Below the pieces are notes generated by a model. It made no database searches, was not told where the DNA came from, and was given only the letters and a program-made list of their open reading frames with translations. Below are positions 7,136 to 14,934 of a DNA stretch of 25,781 nt, in pieces. Numbering within the stretch: position 1 is the stretch's first letter; every line of letters begins with the position of its first letter. This DNA is from Erysipelotrichaceae bacterium. GTDB taxonomy: Bacteria; Bacillota_I; Bacilli_A; Erysipelotrichales; Erysipelotrichaceae. A program made the translations under genes and the position numbers. The DNA is taken from contig JAILBD010000202.1 of assembly GCA_024681275.1 (NCBI GenBank), positions 1-25,781 on the forward strand, given 5' to 3'.

Positions 7136-8508
7136 CAATCCATTTCCTTGAGGAACACTTTGTAAGCCTGATACGCTTCGTAGATATCCGCTTTGGAAGC
7201 AGTCTCATAAGGGGCATGCATATTCTGCACGGCAATACCCGCATCGACGACATCCATGTTTTTGTTACCTAAAACGTAAGCGATCGTACCACCGCCGCCT
7301 TGATCGACTCTGCCCAGCTCGGTGAACTGATAAGAGACGTCATTGTCATCCATGATCCTCCTGATCTTGGCGATGAATTCGGCAGTCGCATCATTGGAAC
7401 CGCCCTTGCCGCCGCGGCCTGTATACTTGTTGAAAGAGATGCCCTTGCCAAAATAGGCGGCATTCTTCGGATCATTGACCTGTGGATAGTTCGGATCAAA
7501 AGCCGCTGAAACATCCGATGACAGCATCCTGGAATTTTCCAGGGCATGGCGCAGCCTGAGCTCGTTGTAATCGCCTTTGGTATTGATGAGCTCGGCGACC
7601 GCATTCTCAAAGAATGACGACTGAGCGCCGGTCGCGCCGATCGAACCGACTTCTTCCTTGTCCGTCAGGATACAGACAGAAGTCCTCTCCGGTCTCTCAG
7701 ACTCCAGGATGGCAGCCAGAGAAGTGAATGCGCAGATCCGGTCATCATGGCCGTAGCCCATGATCATGCTTCTGTCGAGACCCAGATCCCTCGCCTTGCC
7801 TGACGGGACCAGTTCCAGTTCCGCAGAAATGAGATCTTCTTCCTCAAAACCATATTCCTTCTTCAGGATATCCAGGAAATTCTTCTTGACCAGATCCTTG
7901 TCCTTCTCATCTCCCTTGGCCGGAATGGAAGCGGCCAGAGCGTTGAGATCCTCGCCCTCGACGACATTGGAACCGGTCTTTGCCATCTGATCCTTAGCCA
8001 GATGGATCAGCAGATCGGAGATCTCCACGATCGGATCGGAATCCTTCTCACCGATCCTGACTTCTATCTTGCTGCCGTCTTTCTTGCAGACGACACCGTG
8101 AATGGACAACGGTCTTGCGGTCCACTGATATTTCTTGATGCCGCCGTAATAGTGTGTATCGATCATCAGAAGGCCATTGTCTTCATATAAAGGATTGAGC
8201 TTGACATCGATCCTCGGTGAATCGATATGAGCGCCAAGGATGTTCATACCCTCTTCGATCGGCTTTTTACCGATGACGAACAGAGCCAGAGACTTGCCCC
8301 GGTTATTGAAATAGAACCTGTCTCCCGCCTTGATCGTCCTGGTCTTCCCGAACTCCTTGAAACCGGCCTTCTCAGCCAGCTCGATCGACTTGCTTACAGA
8401 TTCTCTCTCCGTCTTTGCGTGATCCAGAAAATCCTTGTAGTCTTCCGAGAAAGCCATGACCTTCTTCATCTTCTTTGCATCGTATTTTTCCCAAACTGTT
8501 TTCATCAT
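7135..8508 (-). CDS. M18 family aminopeptidase (aspartyl aminopeptidase type)
   Basis: A 457-residue metallopeptidase of family M18. The first zinc ligands lie in GAHIDSPR (92-99, His94). The bridging Asp is in MGYGHDDRICAF (about 246-257), and the catalytic and ligand Glu are in LTDKEEVGSIGATGA. Near the C-terminus are the Gly-rich RVDQGGGGTIA and the His ligand in NMHAPYE. M18 enzymes are cytosolic di-zinc exopeptidases, often preferring acidic N-terminal residues, that take part in peptide turnover. Two ATG codons stand in tandem (8508 and 8505). AGGAAGGGG just upstream fits the second slightly better. The gene starts 9 bases after a nucleoside hydrolase and its stop overlaps the next start, so it is in the same operon. 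Why a peptidase is grouped with nucleoside hydrolases is not evident. Confidence 0.95.
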   Translation of the reverse strand: MMKTVWEKYDAKKMKKVMAFSEDYKDFLDHAKTERESVSKSIELAEKAGFKEFGKTRTIKAGDRFYFNNRGKSLALFVIGKKPIEEGMNILGAHIDSPRIDVKLNPLYEDNGLLMIDTHYYGGIKKYQWTARPLSIHGVVCKKDGSKIEVRIGEKDSDPIVEISDLLIHLAKDQMAKTGSNVVEGEDLNALAASIPAKGDEKDKDLVKKNFLDILKKEYGFEEEDLISAELELVPSGKARDLGLDRSMIMGYGHDDRICAFTSLAAILESERPERTSVCILTDKEEVGSIGATGAQSSFFENAVAELINTKGDYNELRLRHALENSRMLSSDVSAAFDPNYPQVNDPKNAAYFGKGISFNKYTGRGGKGGSNDATAEFIAKIRRIMDDNDVSYQFTELGRVDQGGGGTIAYVLGNKNMDVVDAGIAVQNMHAPYETASKADIYEAYQAYKVFLKEMD

Positions 8509-8517
8509 ATCCCCTTC

Positions 8518-9450
8518 CTAAAACGACCGATAAGCCTCTTTGATCCTTTGAACGAAACGCTCCCTGTCCAGATCCAGGAAGATCCGGCAGTGGCGATCCT
8601 CGAATTTGTAATCCGTCCAGAGGTCTGTCACGGTCTTGCCAAAAGTAATTGTACCCTGAGTTTCCACATAAACGCCACATTCATGACCCGTAAACCATTC
8701 CGGATGGACTGTATAAAGGACCGGACAGGAATCATGTTCACACAGGCCGCTCCTGTTTAGGCGCTCCTGGGCCTTATAGATCAGGTGATTGGAATCTCTG
8801 AACAGATCTGAGACGGCATTGCCATAAGAAGAGATCTCGGCGATGTCATCATCATCCAGATAAGCCCTGATCGTCACATCCAGACCGAACATGTTGACTT
8901 TGATCCCCGATCTGAACACCGTTTCCGCAGCCTGCGGATCGGTATAGATGTTGAATTCGGCACACGGCGTCACATTGCCACCGATCGCCGCACCGCCCAT
9001 GATGTTCAGTTCCTTGATATAGTCCACGATATCAGGATGCTTGATGATGGCGGAAGCGATATTGGTCAGTGGTCCCACCGGACAGACGACCAGTTCACCC
9101 TTGTATTCCTTCGCCGCCTCATACAAGGCATCCCAGGCTTTCTTTGTTTCCAGCGGAGCATCGGATAAAGGGATCTTCGCCCCGCCCAGGCCATTGGAAC
9201 CATGGACTCTTTCGGCCGTAAACAGCTTGATGAAGAGCGGTTTTTCCGCTCCCGGATAGACCTTTATATCTTTCCTGCCGCATAAGGCAAGGACATCCCT
9301 GGCGTTGCGAAAAGCATTTTCGAGGGAAGTGTTGCCTGCCACGGCGGATACGCTGACGATCTCCAGTTCTTCCAGAGTCGCTGCCGTCACGAGTGCCACA
9401 GCATCATCGACACCGGTATCGGTATCGATCCATACAGGAATCTTACTCAT
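8518..9450 (-). CDS. Inosine-uridine preferring nucleoside hydrolase (copy 1)
   Basis: A 310-residue enzyme of the IU-nucleoside hydrolase family. The N-terminal calcium-site signature DTDTGVDDA lies at 9-17. Further family stretches are AVAGNTSLENAFRNA, CPVGPLTNIA, MGGAAIGGNVTPCAEFNIYTDPQAA, and a C-terminal EHDSC where the family has the active-site His-Asp pair. These enzymes hydrolyse the N-glycosidic bond of ribonucleosides to give ribose and free base, in the cytoplasm. The chosen start is MSKIPVW, because GGGAGG lies about seven bases upstream; extending the frame to 9519 would run into the upstream gene. It starts one base after the stop of the second hydrolase, so the two are co-translated. 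The free ribose fits the ribokinase-like gene at 13.3-14.1 kb. Base preference cannot be told from sequence. Confidence 0.95.
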   Translation of the reverse strand: MSKIPVWIDTDTGVDDAVALVTAATLEELEIVSVSAVAGNTSLENAFRNARDVLALCGRKDIKVYPGAEKPLFIKLFTAERVHGSNGLGGAKIPLSDAPLETKKAWDALYEAAKEYKGELVVCPVGPLTNIASAIIKHPDIVDYIKELNIMGGAAIGGNVTPCAEFNIYTDPQAAETVFRSGIKVNMFGLDVTIRAYLDDDDIAEISSYGNAVSDLFRDSNHLIYKAQERLNRSGLCEHDSCPVLYTVHPEWFTGHECGVYVETQGTITFGKTVTDLWTDYKFEDRHCRIFLDLDRERFVQRIKEAYRSF

Positions 9451-9451
9451 A

Positions 9452-10402
9452 TCAGACCTCCCATCCTTCATACTTCGAACAGGCTTCCACCAACTGGTCG
9501 ACGAACTTTTCTCTGTCAAGACCTACGACACAGCGGCAATTTGCTTCTTTGCCCAGTCTGCCTCTGTAATCTGCGACCGTTGCTCCGCGGCAATAGCGCC
9601 CGCTGAGTTCGATATCGACATAATAATCCCGGATATCAAAGATCTCCGGATGTACGAGAGACATGACCGCACAAGGATCATGCGTGCAGCAGCCCTTCCA
9701 GCCAAGTGATTTCATATGGATGAAAAAGAAATCGAACCACCCGGCAACGACTTTGGCGACCGGATTGTTCAAGGCTCTGATGCGCTCCCAGTCCTCCGGA
9801 TAGACGATGGCCTGTTCGGTCACATCCAGTCCGCACATCTGCAAAGGCACACCGGAATGATAGACCGTATAAGCGGCCTCCGGATCGACCAGGATGTTGA
9901 ATTCGGCTCCCGCTGTCCAGTTTCCGTTCCTGAGCCCGCCGCCCATCGTCGAGATCATGCCGATCTTCTCCTTGAGTTCCGGATGCGCCAGCAGCAGGGC
10001 TGCCACATTGGTCTGCGCGCCGGTCGTGATGATCGTCACCTTCTCTTCGGATTCCCTCAGAACTTTTTCCATCATTTCGATCGCTGAAAGCTTTGAAAGC
10101 TCATGATCGGGTTCAGGCAGTTCAGGGCCGTCAAGTCCGGTCTCACCATGGAAATTCGGTGCGATGATCAGATCCGAACAGATCGGTCTGTTCCTTCCTT
10201 TCGCGACCTCGATATCAAGGTGCAGCAAAGCGGCGATACGTCTCGCGTTGTAAGTCACTTTCTCCAGAGTCTGATTGCCGGCGACTGTCGTGATCGCTCT
10301 GATGTCGAACTCCGGTATCGTGGAAGCCAAGACCCAGCCTATCGCATCATCGTGACCGGGATCGCCATCCAGAATGACAGGTGTTTTCTTTATCTGGCTC
10401 AT
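9452..10402 (-). CDS. Inosine-uridine preferring nucleoside hydrolase (copy 2)
   Basis: A 316-residue paralogue of the downstream hydrolase. The signature DGDPGHDDA is at 12-20 (calcium-binding Asp cluster). Other family stretches are TVAGNQTLEKVTYNARR, TTGAQTNVAALL, MGGGLRNGNWTAGAEFNI and THDPCAVMSLVHPE, the last with the active-site His-Asp. The chosen start, MSQIKKTPV, has AGAGGA seven bases upstream; a TTG six codons earlier lies within that ribosome binding region and is rejected. It is the first gene of a four-gene minus-strand operon (two hydrolases, M18 peptidase, phosphatase). An extended -10 lies at 10432-10440. The operon diverges from the adenosine deaminase/phosphorylase operon. 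Having two divergent copies side by side suggests different nucleoside preferences, for example purine against pyrimidine; this is inference. Confidence 0.95.
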   Translation of the reverse strand: MSQIKKTPVILDGDPGHDDAIGWVLASTIPEFDIRAITTVAGNQTLEKVTYNARRIAALLHLDIEVAKGRNRPICSDLIIAPNFHGETGLDGPELPEPDHELSKLSAIEMMEKVLRESEEKVTIITTGAQTNVAALLLAHPELKEKIGMISTMGGGLRNGNWTAGAEFNILVDPEAAYTVYHSGVPLQMCGLDVTEQAIVYPEDWERIRALNNPVAKVVAGWFDFFFIHMKSLGWKGCCTHDPCAVMSLVHPEIFDIRDYYVDIELSGRYCRGATVADYRGRLGKEANCRCVVGLDREKFVDQLVEACSKYEGWEV

Positions 10403-10431
10403 AAATGATCCTCTCTGCAATAACTACTCTT

Positions 10432-10440
10432 ATTCTAACA
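10432..10440 (-). promoter_or_regulatory. Extended -10 promoter of the nucleoside hydrolase operon
   Basis: The minus strand reads TGTTAGAAT, about 30 bases before the start at 10402, with the ribosome binding site between. No recognisable -35 is seen. Confidence 0.5.
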
Positions 10441-10454
10441 CAGCTCCTATCAGC

Positions 10455-10460
10455 TATAAT
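10455..10460 (+). promoter_or_regulatory. -10 box of the adenosine deaminase operon
   Basis: A consensus TATAAT lies 26 bases before the deaminase ATG at 10487. No good -35 is present at 16-18 bases. A GGATGG ribosome binding site follows. It is arranged back to back with the hydrolase promoter. Confidence 0.55.
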
Positions 10461-10486
10461 GGAACTGTAAGGATGGTCAATATCAT

Positions 10487-11527
10487 ATGAAATACTCATT
10501 TCCAAAAGTCGATCTCCATTTGCATCTCGATGGCTCTTTCCGTACATCCACGATCCTGGAACTCGCCCAGAAACAAGGCGTTGCGATGCCTGCAGACGAT
10601 CTGGCAGGTTATGAGGCCTGGATGGAAAAGTGTTCACGTTCCGGCAGTGTCAACGAATACCTCAAGATGTTCGACGCTCCTCTTCAGGTGATGCAGGATG
10701 AAGCGTCTCTGATCAGGATCACCAGAGAACTCATCGAAGATCTCGCAAAACAGGGACTTGCCTACGCCGAGATCCGCTTCGCACCGCAGCTGCATACCAA
10801 TGGGAAGCTGAGTCAGGCTCAGGCGATCGAAGCCGTCCTGGAAGGAAGAAGACAGGGTCTGGAAGAGAATCCTTCGATCAAGATCGGAATCATCTGCTGC
10901 ATGATGTGTGTCGGCACCGAAGACATCAACTGGGATGCCAACATGGAAACAGCCGAGATCACCCACAGATATCTGGATCAGGGCGTCGTCTGCATGGATC
11001 TGGCCGGTGCGGAAGGTTTCGTCCCGCTTTCCAAATTTGCCCCATTATTTGAAAAAGCCAGAAGTTACGGTACCCCTGTGATCTGCCACGCCGGAGATTC
11101 TCAGGACTGGACGACTGTCAGGGATGCCATTGAAATGGGTGCTGTCAGGATCGGACATGGCCACCACATCTATGAGAATCCATATCTGAGCCGTTATGCC
11201 GCCGATCATCAGATCGCCTTGGAGATCTGCCCGACTTCCAACGTTCATTGTCAGACAAGAAGTTCCTATGAACTGCACCCGGCTTACAATCTCTACGCTT
11301 TAGGTGTTCCGATCACGATCAACACCGACAATATGACCATGTCCCGCATCACACTCGACGACGAGTATGATCACTGTCTCAACGAGATGGGCTTTGAATA
11401 TGAAGACCTCATCCTGATGAACATCAACTCCATCAAGCACTGTTTCCTGAATGAGGAAGACAAGAAAGAGATCCTGGACAGGCTTTATGCCGCTCTGGAT
11501 GAACATCTGAAAGAGGTGAACGAATGA
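10487..11527 (+). CDS. add: Adenosine deaminase-like amidohydrolase
   Basis: A 346-residue member of the adenosine/AMP deaminase family (TIM barrel, one zinc). The HxH pair is in DLHLHLDGS (9-17). EIRFAPQLH (95-103) and DLAGAEG (171-177) follow, then the third His ligand in CHAGD (200-204), the catalytic His in RIGHG (221-225), and the Asp ligand in NTDN (279-282). The family usually has Glu in HAGE as the catalytic acid; here it is Asp204. The usual second Asp of TDD is Asn282, a change that, as I recall, is also seen in other bacterial members. The reaction expected is adenosine or deoxyadenosine to inosine, feeding the PNP or the hydrolases. Start: ATG with GGATGG about ten bases upstream. 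Its stop overlaps the phosphorylase start by four bases (ATGA), so the pair is co-translated. Confidence 0.9.
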   Translation: MKYSFPKVDLHLHLDGSFRTSTILELAQKQGVAMPADDLAGYEAWMEKCSRSGSVNEYLKMFDAPLQVMQDEASLIRITRELIEDLAKQGLAYAEIRFAPQLHTNGKLSQAQAIEAVLEGRRQGLEENPSIKIGIICCMMCVGTEDINWDANMETAEITHRYLDQGVVCMDLAGAEGFVPLSKFAPLFEKARSYGTPVICHAGDSQDWTTVRDAIEMGAVRIGHGHHIYENPYLSRYAADHQIALEICPTSNVHCQTRSSYELHPAYNLYALGVPITINTDNMTMSRITLDDEYDHCLNEMGFEYEDLILMNINSIKHCFLNEEDKKEILDRLYAALDEHLKEVNE

Positions 11528-12261
11528 AGCAGCCTCACATTCAGTTGGATGAAAGCGCAAGTGCACCATGCGCTCTGATGCCCGGTGATCCGAAAAGAGT
11601 CGATGTGATCGCATCGACTCTGGATGATGTCAGAGAACTGACCTTCAACAGGGAATACCGCTCCATCATAGGCACCTACAAAGGCATGAAAGTCATCGGC
11701 ATCTCGACAGGCATGGGAGGTTCCTCAGTCGCCATCGCCATCGAAGAACTGAAGAACATCGGCGTGCATACCATGATGCGCATCGGCTCTGCCGGTGCCA
11801 TGCAGGAAGGTATCGGTCTGGGAGACCTGGTGATCTGTGAAGGTGCAGTCCGCGATGAAGGCACCTCAAAGACCTATATCGATCCGATCTATCCGGCTGT
11901 TCCCGATCACAGGCTGATCAGCCACTGCGCAGATGTCGCCAGAGAGAACGGTTATGAACATCATACGGGCATCGTCCTTTCACACGAATCCTTCTACTAC
12001 GACGAAGACGCCGCCGATTCACAGAAATGGTCGAAGAAAGGAGTCCTGGCATCCGATTTTGAAACAGCCGCCCTCTATGTCGTCGGCAGGCTCAGAAATA
12101 TTCACACCGCCTCCATCCTGAACAACGTCGTCCTCTGGGGAGAAAACACCGAAGACTCCATCGGTTCCTATCAGAACGGCGCAGAAAGGACCGCTCAGGG
12201 AGAAAGAAGAGAGATCCTCACCGCCCTGGAAGCGATGTACAGGCTTGAACAGGACCTGTAA
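11524..12261 (+). CDS. Nucleoside phosphorylase, uridine-phosphorylase-like
   Basis: A 245-residue member of the PNP/UDP phosphorylase family 1. The phosphate-site motifs are MPGDPKRV (19-26), STGMGGSSVAIAIEEL (61-76) and MRIGSAGAM (85-93). The ribose-site segment ASDFETAALY stands where relatives have MES/MEA. Overall order and spacing match E. coli Udp best. The enzyme would split uridine (or another nucleoside) with phosphate to base and ribose 1-phosphate in the cytoplasm. The stretch after SFYYDEDAADSQKW is shorter than in E. coli Udp, where uracil specificity residues lie, so specificity is uncertain. AGAGGTG precedes the start, and the start overlaps the deaminase stop (ATGA). It shares a bidirectional terminator with the convergent dipeptidase gene. 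Confidence 0.88.
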   Translation: MKQPHIQLDESASAPCALMPGDPKRVDVIASTLDDVRELTFNREYRSIIGTYKGMKVIGISTGMGGSSVAIAIEELKNIGVHTMMRIGSAGAMQEGIGLGDLVICEGAVRDEGTSKTYIDPIYPAVPDHRLISHCADVARENGYEHHTGIVLSHESFYYDEDAADSQKWSKKGVLASDFETAALYVVGRLRNIHTASILNNVVLWGENTEDSIGSYQNGAERTAQGERREILTALEAMYRLEQDL

Positions 12262-12266
12262 ATACT

Positions 12267-12298
12267 AAGAAAGCTTGTCATCCGACAAGCTTTCTTTT
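12267..12298. terminator. Bidirectional terminator between convergent operons
   Basis: A perfect 13-bp stem (12267-12279 with 12284-12296) and a four-base loop ATCC. On the plus strand the right arm ends in TTTCTTTT. On the minus strand the right arm ends in TTTCTT. It serves the phosphorylase gene (plus) and the dipeptidase gene (minus), whose stop codon at 12297-12299 touches the stem. Confidence 0.9.
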
Positions 12299-13265
12299 AA
12301 CCTATCACCTCTTTATAGACCCTGAGCACGTTCCCGTAGAAGATCTTTTCGATCTCCTCTTGCGTGAAATACGGCTTCAAAGCCTCATAGAGTTTCTGCA
12401 TCCCGGAACAGTCGACGATCTCCAGCTTGCTGCCGATGCCGTCAAAATCAGAACCCAGGCCTATGCAGTCGATGCCGCCGACTTTGGCGATATGACGGAT
12501 GTGTTCGACCATGCCCTCGATCGAGGTGTAGTCATCATCCTTCTCATGAATGAAAGAGGAACAGTAATTGAGTCCCGTCACTCCGCCGGCAGCTGCCAGT
12601 TTTTCGATCATGTCATCCGTCAGATTCCGGGCCACGGAACAAACGCTCCTGGCATTGGAATGCGACGCCACAAAAGGCTTTTTGCTGTACCTGAGCACAT
12701 CATAGAAGCCCGCATCGGAAAGGTGTGAGACATCGACGATCATGCCCAGATCATTCATCCTTCTGACATATTCGATGCCAAAGTCCGTCAGACCGTCTTT
12801 CGTATTCACGGCGCGTAACATCTGTTCGCGGTCCAGACCTTCCTGCGGTGTAAAATTCGGAGAACCGATGCCGTTGACGAAGTTCCAGGTCAGAGTGATC
12901 ATGCGTACGCCCCTATCATAGAATCTGTTCAGATTATCGAGGTCATTGTCGATCACACTGCCTTCTTCCAGTGTCAACATGGCATTCATATATCCTTCTT
13001 TTTCATTCCTCAGGATATCTTCATAGGAAAAGACCGGTCTGATCTTATCCTGATTCTCCTCCAGCTGCTTGTAATAATATTCGATCGCAGCCCAGGTGAA
13101 AGAAGAATCCTGTTTCGGAAGGAAAGTGAAGACGGCAAAATTCTGCAAGAGACATCCGCCCTTCTTCATCTTCTCAAGGTCGATATGCATCCCGTTTTTT
13201 CTCAGTGAAGCATTGCTGCGATAGAGCCCGGTAATGGTATCGCAGTGCATATCGACATATTTCAT
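12297..13265 (-). CDS. Membrane-dipeptidase-like M19 peptidase
   Basis: A 322-residue metallopeptidase of family M19 (renal dipeptidase type). Zinc ligands in order: HCD (7-9), Glu100/101 in TLEEGSVI, His181 in IVDVSHLSD, and His202 in FVASHSNARS. The C-terminal GLGSDFDGI is also typical. Bacterial homologues hydrolyse dipeptides, including L,D or D,D types, and lack the eukaryotic secretion and anchor signals; no signal peptide is seen here. The start overlaps the stop of the ribokinase-like gene by four bases (ATGA). It is third in the deoD, kinase, dipeptidase operon, which ends in the shared terminator. Its link to nucleoside use is unclear; this is the second peptidase found inside a nucleoside operon in this window. 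Confidence 0.94.
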   Translation of the reverse strand: MKYVDMHCDTITGLYRSNASLRKNGMHIDLEKMKKGGCLLQNFAVFTFLPKQDSSFTWAAIEYYYKQLEENQDKIRPVFSYEDILRNEKEGYMNAMLTLEEGSVIDNDLDNLNRFYDRGVRMITLTWNFVNGIGSPNFTPQEGLDREQMLRAVNTKDGLTDFGIEYVRRMNDLGMIVDVSHLSDAGFYDVLRYSKKPFVASHSNARSVCSVARNLTDDMIEKLAAAGGVTGLNYCSSFIHEKDDDYTSIEGMVEHIRHIAKVGGIDCIGLGSDFDGIGSKLEIVDCSGMQKLYEALKPYFTQEEIEKIFYGNVLRVYKEVIG

Positions 13266-14140
13266 AACTGTGAGATATCAGGGATCGACATGGCAGCACC
13301 CTTTCCCTGCACAGTGATGCTGGAAGCCCTGGCGGCCAGATCAAGAGCCTTCTTCACATCCCCATCCTTCAGATAGGATGCCAGGAAGAAACCGGTGAAG
13401 GTATCTCCTGCGGCTGTCGTATCCACCGCTTCGACTTCATAGATATCCTGATGGATGAGCAGATCGTTTTCAATGTAGTAGGAACCCTTTTCTCCCACCG
13501 TCAGTACGATCTTGCGATCCGGATATCTTTCTTTCAAAGCGCTGATGATGGTATCGATATCATCGCTTCGAATTCCTGCCAGACCGGCTCCTTCGATCTC
13601 GTTGACGACAAAGATGTCGATCTTATCCAGAGGATAGGTGAAGACTTTTTCGTTCATCGGCGCCGTATTGAAAACGATCGTCATGCCTAATTCATGGGCC
13701 CTGTCGATCAGATATCCCAGATCAGAGATCTCATTCTGTATCAGAAGGACATCCTCGCTTCCAAAATCTTTCAGGACATCGTCGATCAGGCTGTCATCGA
13801 TCGACTGATTCGCACCGCCATGCAGGATGATGCGGTTCTGTCCCTTGCAGATCTCAATGATCGCATGGCCTGTCGCCTCACTGTCATCTTTATAGAGATA
13901 CTTCGTATCGACGTTGTAACTATTGAGATAATCGATAAAATCCTGGCCATCACTTCCGACCTTTCCGGCATGGCAGACATCAAGTCCGGCCTTGGCCAGT
14001 GCGATCGACTGGTTGAGACCTTTGCCACCGTAATTGCGTATGTAGGAAAGGGAGGACTGCGTCTCTTTTGGCTCCGTGAAATGATCCATCTCATAGACAT
14101 GATCATAGTTCAGGGAACCGAAATTGAGCACTCTCATCAT
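13262..14140 (-). CDS. Ribokinase-like PfkB family sugar kinase
   Basis: A 292-residue PfkB/ribokinase family enzyme. N-terminal sugar-site motif NYGGKGLNQSIALAKAG (36-52). A lid strand segment ATGHAIIEI follows at 89-97. The ATP-site and catalytic signature VDTTAAGDTFTGFF is at 239-252, with Asp246 as the catalytic base. The GGKG-N-Q pattern is that of ribokinase rather than fructokinase. The expected reaction, ribose + ATP to ribose 5-phosphate, would use the ribose released by the two nucleoside hydrolases. Two ATG codons stand in tandem (14140, 14137): the first overlaps the deoD stop (ATGA), while the second is better spaced from GAGG (seven bases rather than four). It sits between deoD and the dipeptidase with overlaps on both sides. 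Specificity for ribose over deoxyribose or a nucleoside is not proven. Confidence 0.9.
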   Translation of the reverse strand: MMRVLNFGSLNYDHVYEMDHFTEPKETQSSLSYIRNYGGKGLNQSIALAKAGLDVCHAGKVGSDGQDFIDYLNSYNVDTKYLYKDDSEATGHAIIEICKGQNRIILHGGANQSIDDSLIDDVLKDFGSEDVLLIQNEISDLGYLIDRAHELGMTIVFNTAPMNEKVFTYPLDKIDIFVVNEIEGAGLAGIRSDDIDTIISALKERYPDRKIVLTVGEKGSYYIENDLLIHQDIYEVEAVDTTAAGDTFTGFFLASYLKDGDVKKALDLAARASSITVQGKGAAMSIPDISQL

Positions 14141-14856
14141 TCTTCCTCGACTGCTTCCAGAGCGATCCTGATCATGTCAAGGAGCTTTTCCTGTCTCTCT
14201 TCCGCTGTCGTCTCAACATGCGTGATGATGTTGTCGGAGACTGTCAGGATGCAGGCTGCCTTCTTGCCCAGGTTCTTCGCTGTTGCAAAGAGTCCGAAAG
14301 ATTCCATCTCAGCGCAAAGCAGTTCGTTGTCGATCGCTGTCTGCAAAGCCTTTGGCAGCATGACCTCATCATAGTAGAAGACATCGCTTGACCAGATCCT
14401 TCCTTCCCTGACCTTGATGTCCAGCTTCTCAGCCGCCTTCTTCAGTCTCCTGTTGAGATCCTCATCCGGATACTGGAAGACATCCTCATCGCCGCACATG
14501 CACTTCGCATATGAAGAGTCAGAATAAGATGCAGTCGCCAGGATCGTCTCGAAGACATCGATATCCTCTTTGTAAGTACCGGTGGAACCGATCCTGATAA
14601 TGTTTTCTACGCCATAGAAACGGTAGAGCTCATATGCGTACAAACTGATCGAAGGGATACCCATGCCGGAACCCATGACCGATACCCTCTTGCCCTTGTA
14701 GGTGCCTGTGTAACCAAGCATGTTTCTGACGGTGTTGAACTGTACCGGATCCTCTAAGAAAGTATCCGCAATGAATTTCGCCCTCAAAGGATCTCCGGGC
14801 ATCAGGACTGTCTTGGCGATATCGCCTAAAGCCGCCGAATTATGTGGTGTTGCCAT
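14137..14856 (-). CDS. deoD: Purine nucleoside phosphorylase, DeoD type
   Basis: A 239-residue enzyme matching hexameric bacterial PNP from end to end. It begins MATPHNSA, with the His5 that reaches the neighbour's active site in this family. Phosphate-site residues lie in LMPGDPLRAKFIA (18-30), the Arg in NTVRNMLGYTGTYKG (41-55) and IIRIGSTGTY (86-95). The ribose-site segment AEMESFG and the purine-site VSDNIITH with the conserved Asp follow. It converts purine (deoxy)ribonucleosides and phosphate to base and (deoxy)ribose 1-phosphate in the cytoplasm. GGAGG lies about 11 bases before the ATG. It is the first gene of an operon with the ribokinase-like and M19 genes. Phosphopentomutase, needed to use the sugar phosphate, is not in the window. 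Confidence 0.97.
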   Translation of the reverse strand: MATPHNSAALGDIAKTVLMPGDPLRAKFIADTFLEDPVQFNTVRNMLGYTGTYKGKRVSVMGSGMGIPSISLYAYELYRFYGVENIIRIGSTGTYKEDIDVFETILATASYSDSSYAKCMCGDEDVFQYPDEDLNRRLKKAAEKLDIKVREGRIWSSDVFYYDEVMLPKALQTAIDNELLCAEMESFGLFATAKNLGKKAACILTVSDNIITHVETTAEERQEKLLDMIRIALEAVEEE

Positions 14857-14898
14857 TTATTATTTTCCTCCTATGGTAGAATCGCTTCTCTTATCACA

Positions 14899-14907
14899 AT
14901 TATAACA
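14899..14907 (-). promoter_or_regulatory. Extended -10 promoter of the deoD operon
   Basis: The minus strand reads TGTTATAAT, a full extended -10. The predicted leader is about 36 bases and contains the GGAGG site. The -35 position falls in the terminator hairpin of the upstream glycosyltransferase and has no consensus match. Confidence 0.7.
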
Positions 14908-14911
14908 TATC

Positions 14912-14934
14912 AAAAAGGACTCCTATAGGAGTCC
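14912..14934 (-). terminator. Terminator of the GNAT-glycosyltransferase operon
   Basis: On the minus strand GGACTCC, loop TATA, GGAGTCC, then TTTTTG. The stop codon TAG (14923-14925) lies within the hairpin. Confidence 0.85.

Noticed and set aside
9451..9519. A longer N-terminus for nucleoside hydrolase copy 1
   Set aside because: The extra 23 residues overlap the upstream hydrolase and match no family sequence, whereas GGGAGG sits properly before the ATG at 9450.
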